Source: Caballeronia udeis
GTDB lineage: Bacteria > Pseudomonadota > Gammaproteobacteria > Burkholderiales > Burkholderiaceae
Direction: 5' to 3'
NCBI RefSeq assembly: GCF_001544555.2
Contig: NZ_FCOK02000036.1
Coordinates: 25,502 to 89,501 of the forward strand
DNA length: 64,000 nt
The position numbers and the translations under genes are program-made. Below the pieces are notes generated by a model. It was not told where the DNA came from. It ran no database searches and saw only the letters and a list, made by a program, of their open reading frames with translations. Below, one piece after another: positions 28,913 to 38,040 of this stretch. Within the stretch, counting starts at the first letter, position 1. The number at the start of each line of letters is the position of its first letter.

Positions 28913-30172
28913 ATGACTGACATTCAATTACCCGTTCCTGATTTTTCCCGCAACATGCGCTTGATTGGCCACAGCGATCAGGGAGGCCGCGCCGACGGCG
29001 TGCAACTGATGGTGCATCGCGGTTACGCCTATATCGGCCATATGTTCTCGAAGGGTTTCAGTGTCGTGGATGTGCGCGACCCCCGTCGTCCCGCCGCGGT
29101 GGCTTACGTGCCCGCGCCGCCGAACACATGGAACATCCACTTGCAGACGCATGACGACCTGCTGCTCGTCATCAACGCTAAGGACATGTTCGCGGCCACT
29201 GAGTTCCAGGACGAACGTGCGTATTACGCTGGCGCGCTCGGCAAAAAGGTCGGCACCGCGCAACGCTCGTCGGGCGAGCGCAACTGGCGGGCGGGGCTGG
29301 CTGTGTACGACATCTCGAAGGGTGACGCGCCGCGTGAGATCGGCTTCATGCCAGTAGAGGGCGGCGGTATTCACCGGGTCTGGTACACAGGCGGCCGTTG
29401 GGCGTATGCGTCTGCGCTGCTCGACGGTTTTTCAGACTACATCTTCATCACGATCGATATGTCCGACCCGTGCCATCCGCGCGAAGCGGGGCGTTTCTGG
29501 CTAGCGGGCATGCATGTTGCCGCCGATGAAATGCCACTGTGGCCGGCGGCGCGGCGCTACGGTCTGCATCATCCGATTGTTCACGGCGACACGGCCTATT
29601 GCGCATGGCGCGACGCCGGACTGGTCATGCTCGACGTGGCCGATCGCAGCGCGCCGAAGCTGATCACGCACCGTAACTGGTCGCCGCCGTTCGGTGGCGG
29701 AACGCACAACTGCCTCCCTCTGCCCGACCGCGATCTGCTGGTCGTGCTCGACGAGGCAGTGCTCGACCATCAGGAGGACGGCGAGAAATTCATCTGGCTG
29801 TTCGATGTCCGCGAGCCGTCCAATCCAGTCAGCATTTCGACGTTTCCATCGCCTCATGAGATCGAGTACCGGCAGAAGCCCGGTCATTTCGGTCCGCATA
29901 ACCTGCATGAGAATCGGCCGGGCAGCCTCGTCAGTTCCCGGCTGATCTTCGCGACCTATCAGAATGCGGGCGTGCGGGTATTTGACATCGGCGATCCGTA
30001 CCGGCCGGTTGAGGTCGGGGCGTTTGTGCCGCCGCAGCCAGCGGGTTTGATGGATCATCGTCCGAACCGGCCTAAGGTTATCCAGTCCTCCGATGTATTC
30101 GTCGATGCAGAAGGACTGGTGTATTCAACCGACTACAACGGTGGTCTCTACATTCTTGAATTTCAGCGCTAG
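28913..30172 (+). CDS. LVIVD-repeat beta-propeller protein, cytoplasmic
   Basis: 419 aa, no signal peptide. At least six repeats of the pattern hydrophobic-V/D-hydrophobic-D-x-S/R-D-P-x-x-P-x-x-V/A-G are visible, for example VVDVRDPRRPAAVAYV, VYDISKGDAPREIGFM, TIDMSDPCHPREAGRF, MLDVADRSAPKLITHR, LFDVREPSNPVSISTF and VFDIGDPYRPVEVGAF. This is the LVIVD-type beta-propeller signature. Conserved-looking His/Asn segments (HNCLPLPDRD, FGPHNLHENRPG) suggest a metal or active site in the propeller centre, which is inference. Its position after a sugar ABC transporter suggests it acts on, or senses, the imported compound. Biochemical function unknown. Confidence 0.8.
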   Translation: MTDIQLPVPDFSRNMRLIGHSDQGGRADGVQLMVHRGYAYIGHMFSKGFSVVDVRDPRRPAAVAYVPAPPNTWNIHLQTHDDLLLVINAKDMFAATEFQDERAYYAGALGKKVGTAQRSSGERNWRAGLAVYDISKGDAPREIGFMPVEGGGIHRVWYTGGRWAYASALLDGFSDYIFITIDMSDPCHPREAGRFWLAGMHVAADEMPLWPAARRYGLHHPIVHGDTAYCAWRDAGLVMLDVADRSAPKLITHRNWSPPFGGGTHNCLPLPDRDLLVVLDEAVLDHQEDGEKFIWLFDVREPSNPVSISTFPSPHEIEYRQKPGHFGPHNLHENRPGSLVSSRLIFATYQNAGVRVFDIGDPYRPVEVGAFVPPQPAGLMDHRPNRPKVIQSSDVFVDAEGLVYSTDYNGGLYILEFQR

Positions 30173-30290
30173 GCCGATGAAGGGGAATACGCAGGACATC
30201 ACGCTGCTTGAACGGATCGGCGCGCGCCGTCAGGCGATGCACCTGACGGAGTTGCTCGCGCGGGTTTGGCGAGGAGTGAACCCCTCAACC

Positions 30291-31616
30291 TCACGATATG
30301 GCGGCGCCCTTGATCTCGGCCGCGGGCCTGGAAGCTCGCGCGCTGGCTTGCATCCGGACTTCAAGCAAGCGGTTGATCGCAATTGATCCGGCTACCGCGC
30401 ACAGCATGGGCACGAGGAAGTCGTGATCGACGCGTGTGAATTCGACCATGAGGACGAGCGCGGTGATCGGCATTTTCATCGATGAAGCGAGAAAGGCGGT
30501 GGCCCCGACAATCGCGAAAGCACCCATGGGCGTACCTGGCCACATCAACGTCCAGATGCCGCCCAGCACAATGGCCAGCAGCGCGCCGTTAGACATGCCG
30601 GGGGTGAGCAAGCCGCCCTGGGCACCCGCGCGCAGGCTGCTGGTGGTGATGGCTACCTTGATGATCAACAGCGTTGCTGCAAGGCCAATGGTCAACTCAC
30701 TGCTGAAGCCCAGTTGCGCAGGTGTCTTGCCATTGCCGAGGATCTGCGGAAACCACACCGCAAGCAAGCCGATGATCAGGAAGTTGACGAGCGAGAGAAG
30801 CGGTAGCGCCCATGCTTTCGGTGCTCCCGCGCGGGCCGTTGTCGTCAACTGGACAAACGCGAACGCGGCCACGCCGAATAGGGGACCGGTGACAATGGAC
30901 CACGTCACAAGGTTTGCGCTCAGCCCGAAGTGCGGCACGACGTATTGCGATGCATCGCCAAGGCCAAGCCACGCGACCACGGCCGCGATGACCGAAGTGA
31001 CCAGCGCGGGAATCACGACGCGCATCTCGAACGACCGCAGCAATACTTCCAGTACAAAGATCGCTCCGCCAAACGGAACGTTGTACACGGCGGCAAGACC
31101 GGCGCCTGCGCCACAGGCCACCATCAGGCGGGTTTGCTCGACGGTGAGCCCGGCGTAATGCGCCAGCCACCCTGCAAGCAGCGAGCCAATCTCGCGAGGC
31201 GCGACTTCGCGGCCGAGCGGCGAGCCAAGCGCAACGGTAATGATCTGGAGCACCGCATGCGCGGTCGTGGTGACGGGAGGCATGCGCGGGTCGTCGGATG
31301 CAACCGCTTTCTTGATGCTGACCAGTGGCCGCCCATAACGATAGATGACGAACCAGCCGCAGCCTGCAATGAGACCGCAGAGCCCGAGTACGGCGATCCG
31401 GCGGCCAGCGGTTGCAGTCTCGACACCCTCATAGAAACTCTCGTTCCCGATCAGATGCGTGATGCTGTAGCCGTACGCGACATGCTGGAGAAAATGCAGG
31501 AGCAAGGCCAGCGTCATGCCGCCCAAGCCGGCGCCGATCCCGGTAAGAACGGTGACCACCGCGAACCTGATGAGTGGGCTGCCGGGAACGCGCGGGCGGG
31601 GTGATTGAGCGAGCAT
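30291..31616 (-). CDS. ClC-family chloride channel/transporter protein
   Basis: 441 aa with ten or more membrane helices. The best-kept ClC signature is GSPLGREVAPREIGSLLAGW near residue 130. It matches the canonical GREGP selectivity/gating motif only partly (GREVAP) but keeps the glutamate. Later marks include CGAGAGLAAVYNVPFGGAIFVLE and GGLLTPGMSNGALLA. The usual GSGIP of helix D is not visible. It probably exchanges chloride or another anion for protons, but the altered filter makes the anion uncertain. It stands alone, convergent with the beta-propeller gene. Confidence 0.88.
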   Translation of the reverse strand: MLAQSPRPRVPGSPLIRFAVVTVLTGIGAGLGGMTLALLLHFLQHVAYGYSITHLIGNESFYEGVETATAGRRIAVLGLCGLIAGCGWFVIYRYGRPLVSIKKAVASDDPRMPPVTTTAHAVLQIITVALGSPLGREVAPREIGSLLAGWLAHYAGLTVEQTRLMVACGAGAGLAAVYNVPFGGAIFVLEVLLRSFEMRVVIPALVTSVIAAVVAWLGLGDASQYVVPHFGLSANLVTWSIVTGPLFGVAAFAFVQLTTTARAGAPKAWALPLLSLVNFLIIGLLAVWFPQILGNGKTPAQLGFSSELTIGLAATLLIIKVAITTSSLRAGAQGGLLTPGMSNGALLAIVLGGIWTLMWPGTPMGAFAIVGATAFLASSMKMPITALVLMVEFTRVDHDFLVPMLCAVAGSIAINRLLEVRMQASARASRPAAEIKGAAIS

Positions 31617-31804
31617 CGACGAATGTCAGTGATATGAAAATGAAAGGGGCATCCGGCTGAGCATCCTTGTGCTCGTCGGCTAAGCATAGTTAAAAACCGC
31701 AATTAGCGTGAACCCGAATCTATCGCTTGAGGAATCAGGCGTCAAATTCATTTATTTTATTAATTAATGTGCTTACCGCATGATTCCCGTGATCCAGCCA
31801 AGGG

Positions 31805-32587
31805 TTACGACCCGCTTTGCGCGGGCCCCTTTAGCCGTTCAAGCAGCGAACTGATCAGATCGATCGGCATGGGGAAAACAATGGTCGAGTTCTTGTCGCC
31901 CGCTATGGTCGTCAGTGTCTGCAGATAGCGCAGTTGCATGGCTTGCGGCGCTTGAGCGAGCATTTGCGCCGCCTGCAGCAGCTTTTCCGATGCCTGCAGC
32001 TCGCCTTCCGCATGAATGATCTTCGCGCGCCGCTCGCGCTCGGCTTCAGCCTGGCGGGCAATCGCGCGCACCATGGTTTCGTTCAGGTCGACGTCCTTGA
32101 TCTCGACATTCGACACCTTGATGCCCCATGCATCGGTCTGCGCATCGAGCACCTTTTGAATGTCCATGTTCAGACGTTCGCGCTCCGCCAGCAGTTCGTC
32201 GAGTTCATGCTTGCCGAGAATCGCGCGCAGGGTTGTCTGTGACAACTGGCTGGTTGCTTCGAAGAAACGGGCCACCTGGATGACGGCCTTCTCAGGATCG
32301 ACCACGCGAAAGTAGACCACCGCGTTCACCTTCACGGACACGTTGTCGCGAGTGATCACGTCTTGCGGCGGGACGTCGAAGACCACGGTGCGCAGGTCCA
32401 TTCTCACCACTTGCTGCACCGCCGGAATGATGAGGACAAGACCGGGGCCCTTGACCTTCCAGAAGCGGCCAAGCATGAAGACCACGCCGCGCTCGTATTC
32501 GCGAAAGATCCGTATTGCCGAGAACAGGATGAGGACGACCAGCGCCAGCAAGACGCCGCTAAAGCCAAACGTGAATCCGACCATCAT
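31805..32587 (-). CDS. slipin (stomatin/prohibitin/SPFH family)
   Basis: 260 aa from the ATG at 32587, which overlaps the NfeD stop (ATGA) and has AAGGAG just upstream; the frame is open 53 codons further up but that part is within nfeD. One N-terminal membrane hairpin or helix is followed by the SPFH domain: IRIFREYERGVVFMLGRFWKVKGPGLVLIIP, then VPPQDVITRDNVSVKVNAVVYF. A coiled-coil rich in Arg/Glu/Ala follows (EAERERRAKIIHAEGELQASEKL). Slipins assemble membrane microdomains and are cleaved by their partner NfeD protease in archaea. The operon pairing here is the standard one. Confidence 0.93.
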   Translation of the reverse strand: MMVGFTFGFSGVLLALVVLILFSAIRIFREYERGVVFMLGRFWKVKGPGLVLIIPAVQQVVRMDLRTVVFDVPPQDVITRDNVSVKVNAVVYFRVVDPEKAVIQVARFFEATSQLSQTTLRAILGKHELDELLAERERLNMDIQKVLDAQTDAWGIKVSNVEIKDVDLNETMVRAIARQAEAERERRAKIIHAEGELQASEKLLQAAQMLAQAPQAMQLRYLQTLTTIAGDKNSTIVFPMPIDLISSLLERLKGPAQSGS

Positions 32588-34065
32588 TTTTCTCCTTGTT
32601 TTACGTCGTCCAGCCGCGCCACGCTCAGCGTGAGTCCATGACGCCCAAGCACTCGCACCCGCTCCCCGCGTGCGAGCAATGCAGGGGCTGTGTAGTCTGC
32701 GTCGTCTCCATGGTCTGGGTTGTCTTCCTGGTAGCGCACACGCCACCGCTCACCATGCACGCGAGCCCAGCCGCTGTCGCTTGGCGCCACGTCCTCCAGC
32801 ATCTCGCCAATGCTGCCAAGCAGCGCTTCCGAGCCGCTCACCACCGGCCGCCGGCGTGCCCGCAACGCGATGCTCGAGACGACGAACACGAACAGCGCGG
32901 TGGCGAGGGTCAGGCCGATCACGAGCGGTACCGGAATGCCGTAGCCGGGGGTATCGGTGCGAAACAGCATGAGCGCGCCCATCGCAAACGCGACAATGCC
33001 GCCGAAGCCGAGGGTGCCGAACGTGGGCAAGAAAATCTCCGCGACGAGAAAGGCGATGCCGAGAAGGACCAACCCCAGTCCGGCAAAGTCGACGGGCAGC
33101 AGTTGCAATGCAAACAGGCCCAGCATCATGCTGATCGCGCCGGCAACACCGGGTAATGCGAGGCCGGGATTCGCGAACTCGAAGAAGAGTCCGTACATGC
33201 CGAGCGTGATGAGAATGAGTGCGACGCTTGGGTCGGTGATGGTCGCAAGAAAGCGGCTGCGCCAGTCGGGTGCGATCGTCACTACGACTGCGCCGGACGT
33301 AGCAAGCACACGATCGCCCGCGATCGTGCGCACATGCCGGCCGTTGAGTTTCGCGAGCAGGTCGGGCACGTCGGATGCGTTCAGGTCGATCACGTTCTGC
33401 GCGAGCGCTTCGCTGGCCGACAGGCTGACTGCTTCGCGCACGGCGCGTTCCGCCCACTGCACATTGCGGCCGCGCAGCTGCGCGAGGCCGCGTATGTAGG
33501 CCGCCGCGTCCTGCACTTGCTTGGTGGTCTCGGTGGATACCGGATTCAAGCCGGCGGCCGCTGATGTGCCCTGGTCTGTCTTGGCCGGGCCTGGTTCAGG
33601 CTCTGTGGAGCCGCCCGCGGCGATACGAATGGGTGTGGCGGCACCGAGGTTGGTGCCGGGCGCCATGGCCGCAATATGGCTTGCATAGACAATATAGGTG
33701 CCCGCGCTGGCCGCTCGCGCGCCCCCCGGAGCAATGAACGCTGCAACGGGAACGGGCGAAGCGAGAATGGCCTTGATGATCGAGCGCATCGACTGGTCGA
33801 GCCCGCCGGGCGTGTCGATCTCGAGCACGGCCAGTTGAGCGCGTTGCTCCGCCGCACGGGTAAGCGCGCGAACGACGAAGTCGGCGCTTGCCGGACCGAC
33901 CGCACCGTCAAGCGGAATGACCACGACGACCGGGCTGGCGGCCGCTGCGCCGCAGAGCATCAGCCCCGCGAAAAAGGCGGCAGCTTTGCGCAACAGGAGG
34001 CCCGCTGTGCCGGAAAGCGCGTGCACGGCATCCGGGTGAAACAAGCGGGACGGATAGCGTTCCAT
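32584..34065 (-). CDS. NfeD-family membrane serine protease homologue
   Basis: 493 aa from ATG 34065 (a GTG lies one codon upstream). A signal or anchor segment (about 25-45) is followed by a ClpP-fold domain with PLDGAVGPASADFVVRAL, LEIDTPGGLDQSMR and GGARAASAGTYIVYASHIAAMAPGTNLGAATP. The Ser in ARAASAGTY is the expected nucleophile, but the position of the archaeal catalytic Lys (AYIKSLA) reads AYIRGLA here. Then come about four membrane helices (around 270-400) and a C-terminal OB-fold NfeD domain. Coupled to the slipin gene by a 4-base overlap. Confidence 0.92.
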   Translation of the reverse strand: MERYPSRLFHPDAVHALSGTAGLLLRKAAAFFAGLMLCGAAAASPVVVVIPLDGAVGPASADFVVRALTRAAEQRAQLAVLEIDTPGGLDQSMRSIIKAILASPVPVAAFIAPGGARAASAGTYIVYASHIAAMAPGTNLGAATPIRIAAGGSTEPEPGPAKTDQGTSAAAGLNPVSTETTKQVQDAAAYIRGLAQLRGRNVQWAERAVREAVSLSASEALAQNVIDLNASDVPDLLAKLNGRHVRTIAGDRVLATSGAVVVTIAPDWRSRFLATITDPSVALILITLGMYGLFFEFANPGLALPGVAGAISMMLGLFALQLLPVDFAGLGLVLLGIAFLVAEIFLPTFGTLGFGGIVAFAMGALMLFRTDTPGYGIPVPLVIGLTLATALFVFVVSSIALRARRRPVVSGSEALLGSIGEMLEDVAPSDSGWARVHGERWRVRYQEDNPDHGDDADYTAPALLARGERVRVLGRHGLTLSVARLDDVKQGEK

Positions 34066-34337
34066 CACGATAAGAGCGGCGTTTGCGAACAGGATGACGC
34101 CGGCTCAACGAGGGTTGCCTGACATTAAGCTTATGCCAAATTAAGCGCATACCAAGTTCGGCCGCTCTAAGGATTTCCACGATAAAGCCGCGCCAGGCCG
34201 CTTGCGGCTCGTTGCGTGCGCCGCCGGAATATTTTCAGGGCTTCAATCGTTTAATCCACGTAGTACTGCCCAAGCGGCGCGAGCGCGCGGAACGTTGCTT
34301 GTTGGCACGGATACGCTTGGGGCCCGGGCAGGAGACG

Positions 34338-34811
34338 ATGATGCGCCAGTTACTTCGGTTGGGAATAGTGCTAGCCACCATGAGTTTTGCGGCTCCCGTG
34401 TTTGCACAAGCGTACGACGACGCCGTTGGTGCGGACGGTGACTCTGGAGCCCCTTGCCGCGCCGTATTGGGGCAGGCGGATGTTGATGGCTCGACGCAGC
34501 AGGTCGTGGAGCGGGCGTGTCTGCAGAGCGATGGGACGTGGCAGATCGTCGAGAGCCCTGACGACAGCGTTCTTATGTACCCGGTCGGGTACTACCCGTA
34601 TCCGGATCCATGGTATTGGGGGCCGCCGCTTTTCATTGGTGCGGGTGTGAGCTTTATCTTCGTCGATCGCTTCCATCACCATTTCCACACCGACCATTTT
34701 CATCAAATGGGCCATGTGCACGTCGGCGCGCCGCTGGGGTCCGGTTTTCATGGGGGACCTTCGCGATTTGCCGGTGGCATGCACGGGGTCTGGGGAGCCC
34801 AGCGGCGCTAG
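34338..34811 (+). CDS. histidine-rich exported protein
   Basis: 157 aa from the ATG at 34338, preceded by AGGAG at good spacing; the longer open frame (from 34212) lacks this. A signal peptide ends near APVFAQAY. The mature part has two cysteines about 20 residues apart, an aromatic stretch (VGYYPYPDPWYWGPPLF) and a His-rich region (HHHFHTDHFHQMGHVHVG), which could bind metal ions such as zinc, copper or nickel. I do not recognise a named family. It stands alone between two minus-strand genes. Confidence 0.75.
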   Translation: MMRQLLRLGIVLATMSFAAPVFAQAYDDAVGADGDSGAPCRAVLGQADVDGSTQQVVERACLQSDGTWQIVESPDDSVLMYPVGYYPYPDPWYWGPPLFIGAGVSFIFVDRFHHHFHTDHFHQMGHVHVGAPLGSGFHGGPSRFAGGMHGVWGAQRR

Positions 34812-34954
34812 GCGGAAGCCTGGATTGACGGGATTAACTCCTGCGAGTATTGAAATTTTTACATGACAAGCCCGGCTGACACGCGGCGGCCGGGAGACCC
34901 ATTGCCCGCCGCCAGGTCAAAGCCGGACGTAAAGCCGGACGGAAGCCCGGCCGC

Positions 34955-35509
34955 TCATTGCAGCGTGACCGTAGGCAATTTCGATTCATCCAGCACAGCG
35001 ACTCCGCAGAACCAGTCGCCTCCATGCACGTCGTATTTCCAGCGCATATTGGATTTGATCAGCGACCTGCAGTTATCGAGCGAGACCATGCCCGGCTGCG
35101 CAACGGTGCATTGACCTATTGCAATCGCGGGCTCCTGCAACGCACGCTCAGGGGCGGGCCGAACGGGCGAGGGCCTCGAGATGGATTGCAGGTCATCGAC
35201 CAGTTGCTGAAGTTCTCCGATACGGCCGGAATACCACGTCGTGAGGCACGCTTGGTCCGCGCAATGCGTTTCGCGCCACATCCATTTGGCGTCGCTGTCG
35301 GCACGGAATGAACGTTTATCCGTCACTGCGCGGCGCGCTTTCCAATAGAGCTTTCCGAGTTCGTCGTCTAGCTTCGATAAATCCGGGTCGTGGCAGATCA
35401 TCTGTTCAGTCGCTGAGCGGCCAAGGTTGCAATCGAAGCTGGCGGCGTGGGCCGCGAGGGGACTGCTCATTAGAACCAGGGAGATCAGGGTGGTCTTGAA
35501 GGGGGTCAT
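34955..35509 (-). CDS. LprI-type (DUF1311) lysozyme-inhibitor-like exported protein
   Basis: 184 aa. A signal peptide ends near AHAASFDC. Residues 24-100 match the LprI N-terminal domain: FDCNLGRSATEQMICHDPDLSKLDDELGKLY, then W..THCADQACLTTWYSGRIGEL, with four cysteines that should form two disulfides. The last 60 residues (CTVAQPG..C..WFC) are a poorly conserved cysteine-containing extension. In mycobacteria LprI inhibits lysozyme; in other bacteria the domain is widespread and the role untested. Confidence 0.85.
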   Translation of the reverse strand: MTPFKTTLISLVLMSSPLAAHAASFDCNLGRSATEQMICHDPDLSKLDDELGKLYWKARRAVTDKRSFRADSDAKWMWRETHCADQACLTTWYSGRIGELQQLVDDLQSISRPSPVRPAPERALQEPAIAIGQCTVAQPGMVSLDNCRSLIKSNMRWKYDVHGGDWFCGVAVLDESKLPTVTLQ

Positions 35510-36226
35510 CGCTATCGCTGTAAGAATGGTCTTTTACCCATACTCGACTGGATTCGATCTCTGGAATGCAAGGAAAAGAACTGGGGTTCGGTCAGTGCTT
35601 ACCAAATATTCCCGATTGGCCGTGCTGTTGTTCAAAGAGCGCGTAAACAACTGATCAATGTGGTTTTTTTCAAGCTCCGTGAGTTACGCTAGCACGCAAG
35701 TACGCCGACGGCTAAAGGATTGAAGGAGGGTCCGACCAGCGCTGCTTGAAGGTTTTACTCCAAGCTTACGGTGTTGCCTGGCCGCTGGCCGCTGGCTGGT
35801 CAGCAGGAATAAAGGCTCGCCGCCTATATTCAACGGGCTGTAAGCTCAGGTAAGGAGTCCGGGAAATATTGCGGTCATTCTCTGATGATCACATGCCGTT
35901 ACGCGCGATCATTACGTGCCGAAAGACAAGTTTGGCGGTTATCAGGCATGTGCGGCAAGCCTCTGCGCTGACAATGCAACGGAGGTTCCCGAGCATGAAG
36001 GGGAGCCCGCTGAGTGTCATTATTATCAAGGGTACGGCGCTCAAGGCCAATGCCCCGGATTGAACCTGACGGTCGCAACCGTTTGCTTGGGGCAAGCAAG
36101 CTGCCGGGTGGGAAAAATCAAAGGATCTGATCAGTGCATTGGTGGAGCGCGTGAGTGTGGGCCGAAGCTGACGGTAGCGTCGCTTCTCCCCACTAGTTCC
36201 AAAACATGGCTCATCGGAGTTGGCTT
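35510..36226. other. intergenic region carrying one copy of a repeated element
   Basis: 717 bp with no supported gene. Its right half contains copy A of a roughly 110-bp element also found near 40330-40440. Short frames after it (such as the 22-codon one at 35995) have no family resemblance. Confidence 0.5.
35840..35950. repeat. intergenic element, copy A
   Basis: By eye this aligns over about 110 bases with 40330-40437: TAAG-N6-TAAGGAG near the left end, then GCCGTTACG, GATCATT and CGAAAGA, then GGCATG, with scattered differences. It lies about 280-390 bp upstream of the HD-GYP gene. A shared promoter/leader or a mobile short element would both fit. Confidence 0.6.
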
Positions 36227-37468
36227 ATGTTGAAAACGGTCGCAGCGTCATCATTGCGTCCTGGCATGTTCCTGCACAGTCTGGATCGGCGCTGGCTCGA
36301 TCACCCGTTCTGGAAGAACTCGTTTTTGCTCACCGCTATCGATATCGAAAAGATCGTCGCCAGCGGAATTGCATCGATTGTGATCGATACGGACCGAGGC
36401 CTGGAGTGCGCTGACGACTCCACGGTCGAGTCGAATGCCCTGTTCGATGCAGGCAGCACTGCCCCGCAGACCGAGGGCGGTCATCTGCTTGTCACAACAC
36501 GGACACAACTGCCGAGAAGACCGGTCAGCGAGGAAATCGGACACGCAAGGCGTCTGTTCGAGTCGGCGTCCAATGAAATGAAGGTGGTGTTTCAGCAAGC
36601 CCGCATGGGAAGAGCGGTGTCGGGAGAAAGCATGATGCCGCTGGTCCAGAGCATTGCGGCATCGGTCATGCGCAACCCGTACGCGTTGACCAGCGTGGCG
36701 CGCCTCAAGCACCACGACGGCTACACGTATATGCATTCCGTCGCCGTGTGCGCGCTGATGTCCGCACTCGCGCGCGAACTCGGTCTTGACGAGCAGGGCG
36801 TCCTGGAGGCCGGTACGGCCGGGTTGTTGCATGACCTCGGCAAGGCGCTGATGCCGCTCGCCGTGCTTAACAAGCCCGGGAAACTGAGTGTGGAGGAGTT
36901 CGAGGTCGCCAAGAAACACTCGTTCGACGGCTGGCAAATGCTGCAGTCCGCCGATGTCAGTGCCGGGGTGCTGGAGGTCGCGCTGCACCACCACGAAAAG
37001 GTCAATGGCGGCGGGTATCCGCATGGACTCAAGGACAAGGCCATTCCTCTGCTTGCCCGGATGGGCGCGGTCTGCGACGTGTACGACGCCGTTACATCCG
37101 AGCGGCCCTATAAATCATCCTGGCATCCTACCCACGCGCTTCGCAGCATGGCGTCATGGGATGGGCAGTTCGACAAGGCCATTCTCGCCGCATTCATCAA
37201 TATGATCGGCATCTATCCTGTGGGTGCGCTGGTCAGGCTGGAATCCGGCTTCCTTGCCGTGGTGATCGACCAGAGCAACGGTTCCATTCTGATGCCGATC
37301 GTCAAGACGTTCTTCTCCTGCAAATCGAATCAACCTGTTTTTCCAGCCATAGTAGACCTGAAGAAACTCAAAGGCGCGGACCGGATAGTGGCTATTGAAG
37401 ACCCCAGGCAGTGGAACCTGCCGCAACTAAACGACCTTTGGTTAAATCAGACCGGACCCTTCGCGTAA
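36227..37468 (+). CDS. HD-GYP domain protein with DUF3391, probable c-di-GMP phosphodiesterase
   Basis: 413 aa from ATG 36227; an upstream in-frame ATG at 36206 adds seven residues. Residues 1-120 look like the DUF3391 domain found before HD-GYP (VAASSLRPGMFLHSLDRRWLDHPFW). The HD-GYP domain follows with YMHSVAV (His170), LLHDLGKALMP (His202-Asp203) and HHHEKVNGGGYPHGL (about 254-268). All expected metal ligands appear present, so hydrolysis of cyclic di-GMP is likely. The GYP triad reads GYP as required. C-di-GMP usually controls motility and adhesion, which fits the orphan flagellar genes further along. Confidence 0.93.
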   Translation: MLKTVAASSLRPGMFLHSLDRRWLDHPFWKNSFLLTAIDIEKIVASGIASIVIDTDRGLECADDSTVESNALFDAGSTAPQTEGGHLLVTTRTQLPRRPVSEEIGHARRLFESASNEMKVVFQQARMGRAVSGESMMPLVQSIAASVMRNPYALTSVARLKHHDGYTYMHSVAVCALMSALARELGLDEQGVLEAGTAGLLHDLGKALMPLAVLNKPGKLSVEEFEVAKKHSFDGWQMLQSADVSAGVLEVALHHHEKVNGGGYPHGLKDKAIPLLARMGAVCDVYDAVTSERPYKSSWHPTHALRSMASWDGQFDKAILAAFINMIGIYPVGALVRLESGFLAVVIDQSNGSILMPIVKTFFSCKSNQPVFPAIVDLKKLKGADRIVAIEDPRQWNLPQLNDLWLNQTGPFA

Positions 37469-37893
37469 GCCACGCAGGGCGAGTCGTGACCCATTGCATG
37501 ATCCTCGCGAATGTTCCCGGACTGCCCCGGGTTACTCAAGCATATGAGTGAGTCGCGGCAATTTCAGCGTGATCCTGCACAGCCAAAACTTCATGCCTCT
37601 AAGGCGTTGAAGCACACACGAGATCTGACACGTGCGGGGCGCGAAACGAGCGCTGGCGGCCTGGCCGCGTTCGCCTTGCCGGCAAGGTAATGTCTGGTAA
37701 GCAGATGGCATCTACCGCCCGTAATTGTCCAAATGCTCCTCCTCAAAGCGCTCTAATCTCTCTACGCGTGCATGGGGTTCCGCTGTATTGGCTCCTTCAA
37801 TCGCATATCAGGTCTACTACGGGAAGCTGCGTCAGGCACCGCGGAATCTCAGCCGGTCCCAACCGCAGTCACGACGTTCGAGGGAGAAAAATC
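37469..37893. other. intergenic region, nothing recognised
   Basis: 425 bp without a supported gene; the open frame beginning at 37690 only becomes plausible at its end, annotated separately from 37894. No hairpin or repeat stands out. Confidence 0.4.
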
Positions 37894-38040
37894 TTGCGGC
37901 GCTGCCTTTACATCGCAATGCTCTTTTGCATACTCAATCTTCAAGCCTGTGCCAATTCGGTAGAAACGTTTGCGCTTGGCGGAATCGTTGGTGCAGTGGC
38001 GGGTGTCTCGGCCATCGTATGTGCGGTCGGGTGTAAATGA
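37894..38040 (+). CDS. small putative lipoprotein
   Basis: 48 aa starting at a TTG with AGGGAG seven bases upstream; an internal ATG at 37918 gives 40 aa. A basic start and hydrophobic segment end in LNLQAC, a lipobox, after which the mature peptide is only about 30 residues with a glycine/alanine-rich hydrophobic stretch (ALGGIVGAVAGVSAIVCAVGC). Its stop overlaps the next start codon (ATGA), so the two genes are likely translated together. I do not recognise the family. Confidence 0.5.
   Translation: MRRCLYIAMLFCILNLQACANSVETFALGGIVGAVAGVSAIVCAVGCK

Noticed and set aside
30177..30386. Possible small gene after the LVIVD propeller (MKGNTQDITLLERIG...)
   Set aside because: Overlaps the end of the ClC gene on the other strand and shows no family resemblance.
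35876..35902. GCCGTTAC in the repeated element as a flagellar sigma-28 -10 box
   Set aside because: At the required spacing the -35 region reads CATT in copy A and CTTT in copy B, not TAAA, so a sigma-28 promoter is not supported.
35995..36063. 22-codon frame after repeated element copy A
   Set aside because: Too short, no ribosome binding site and not shared by copy B.
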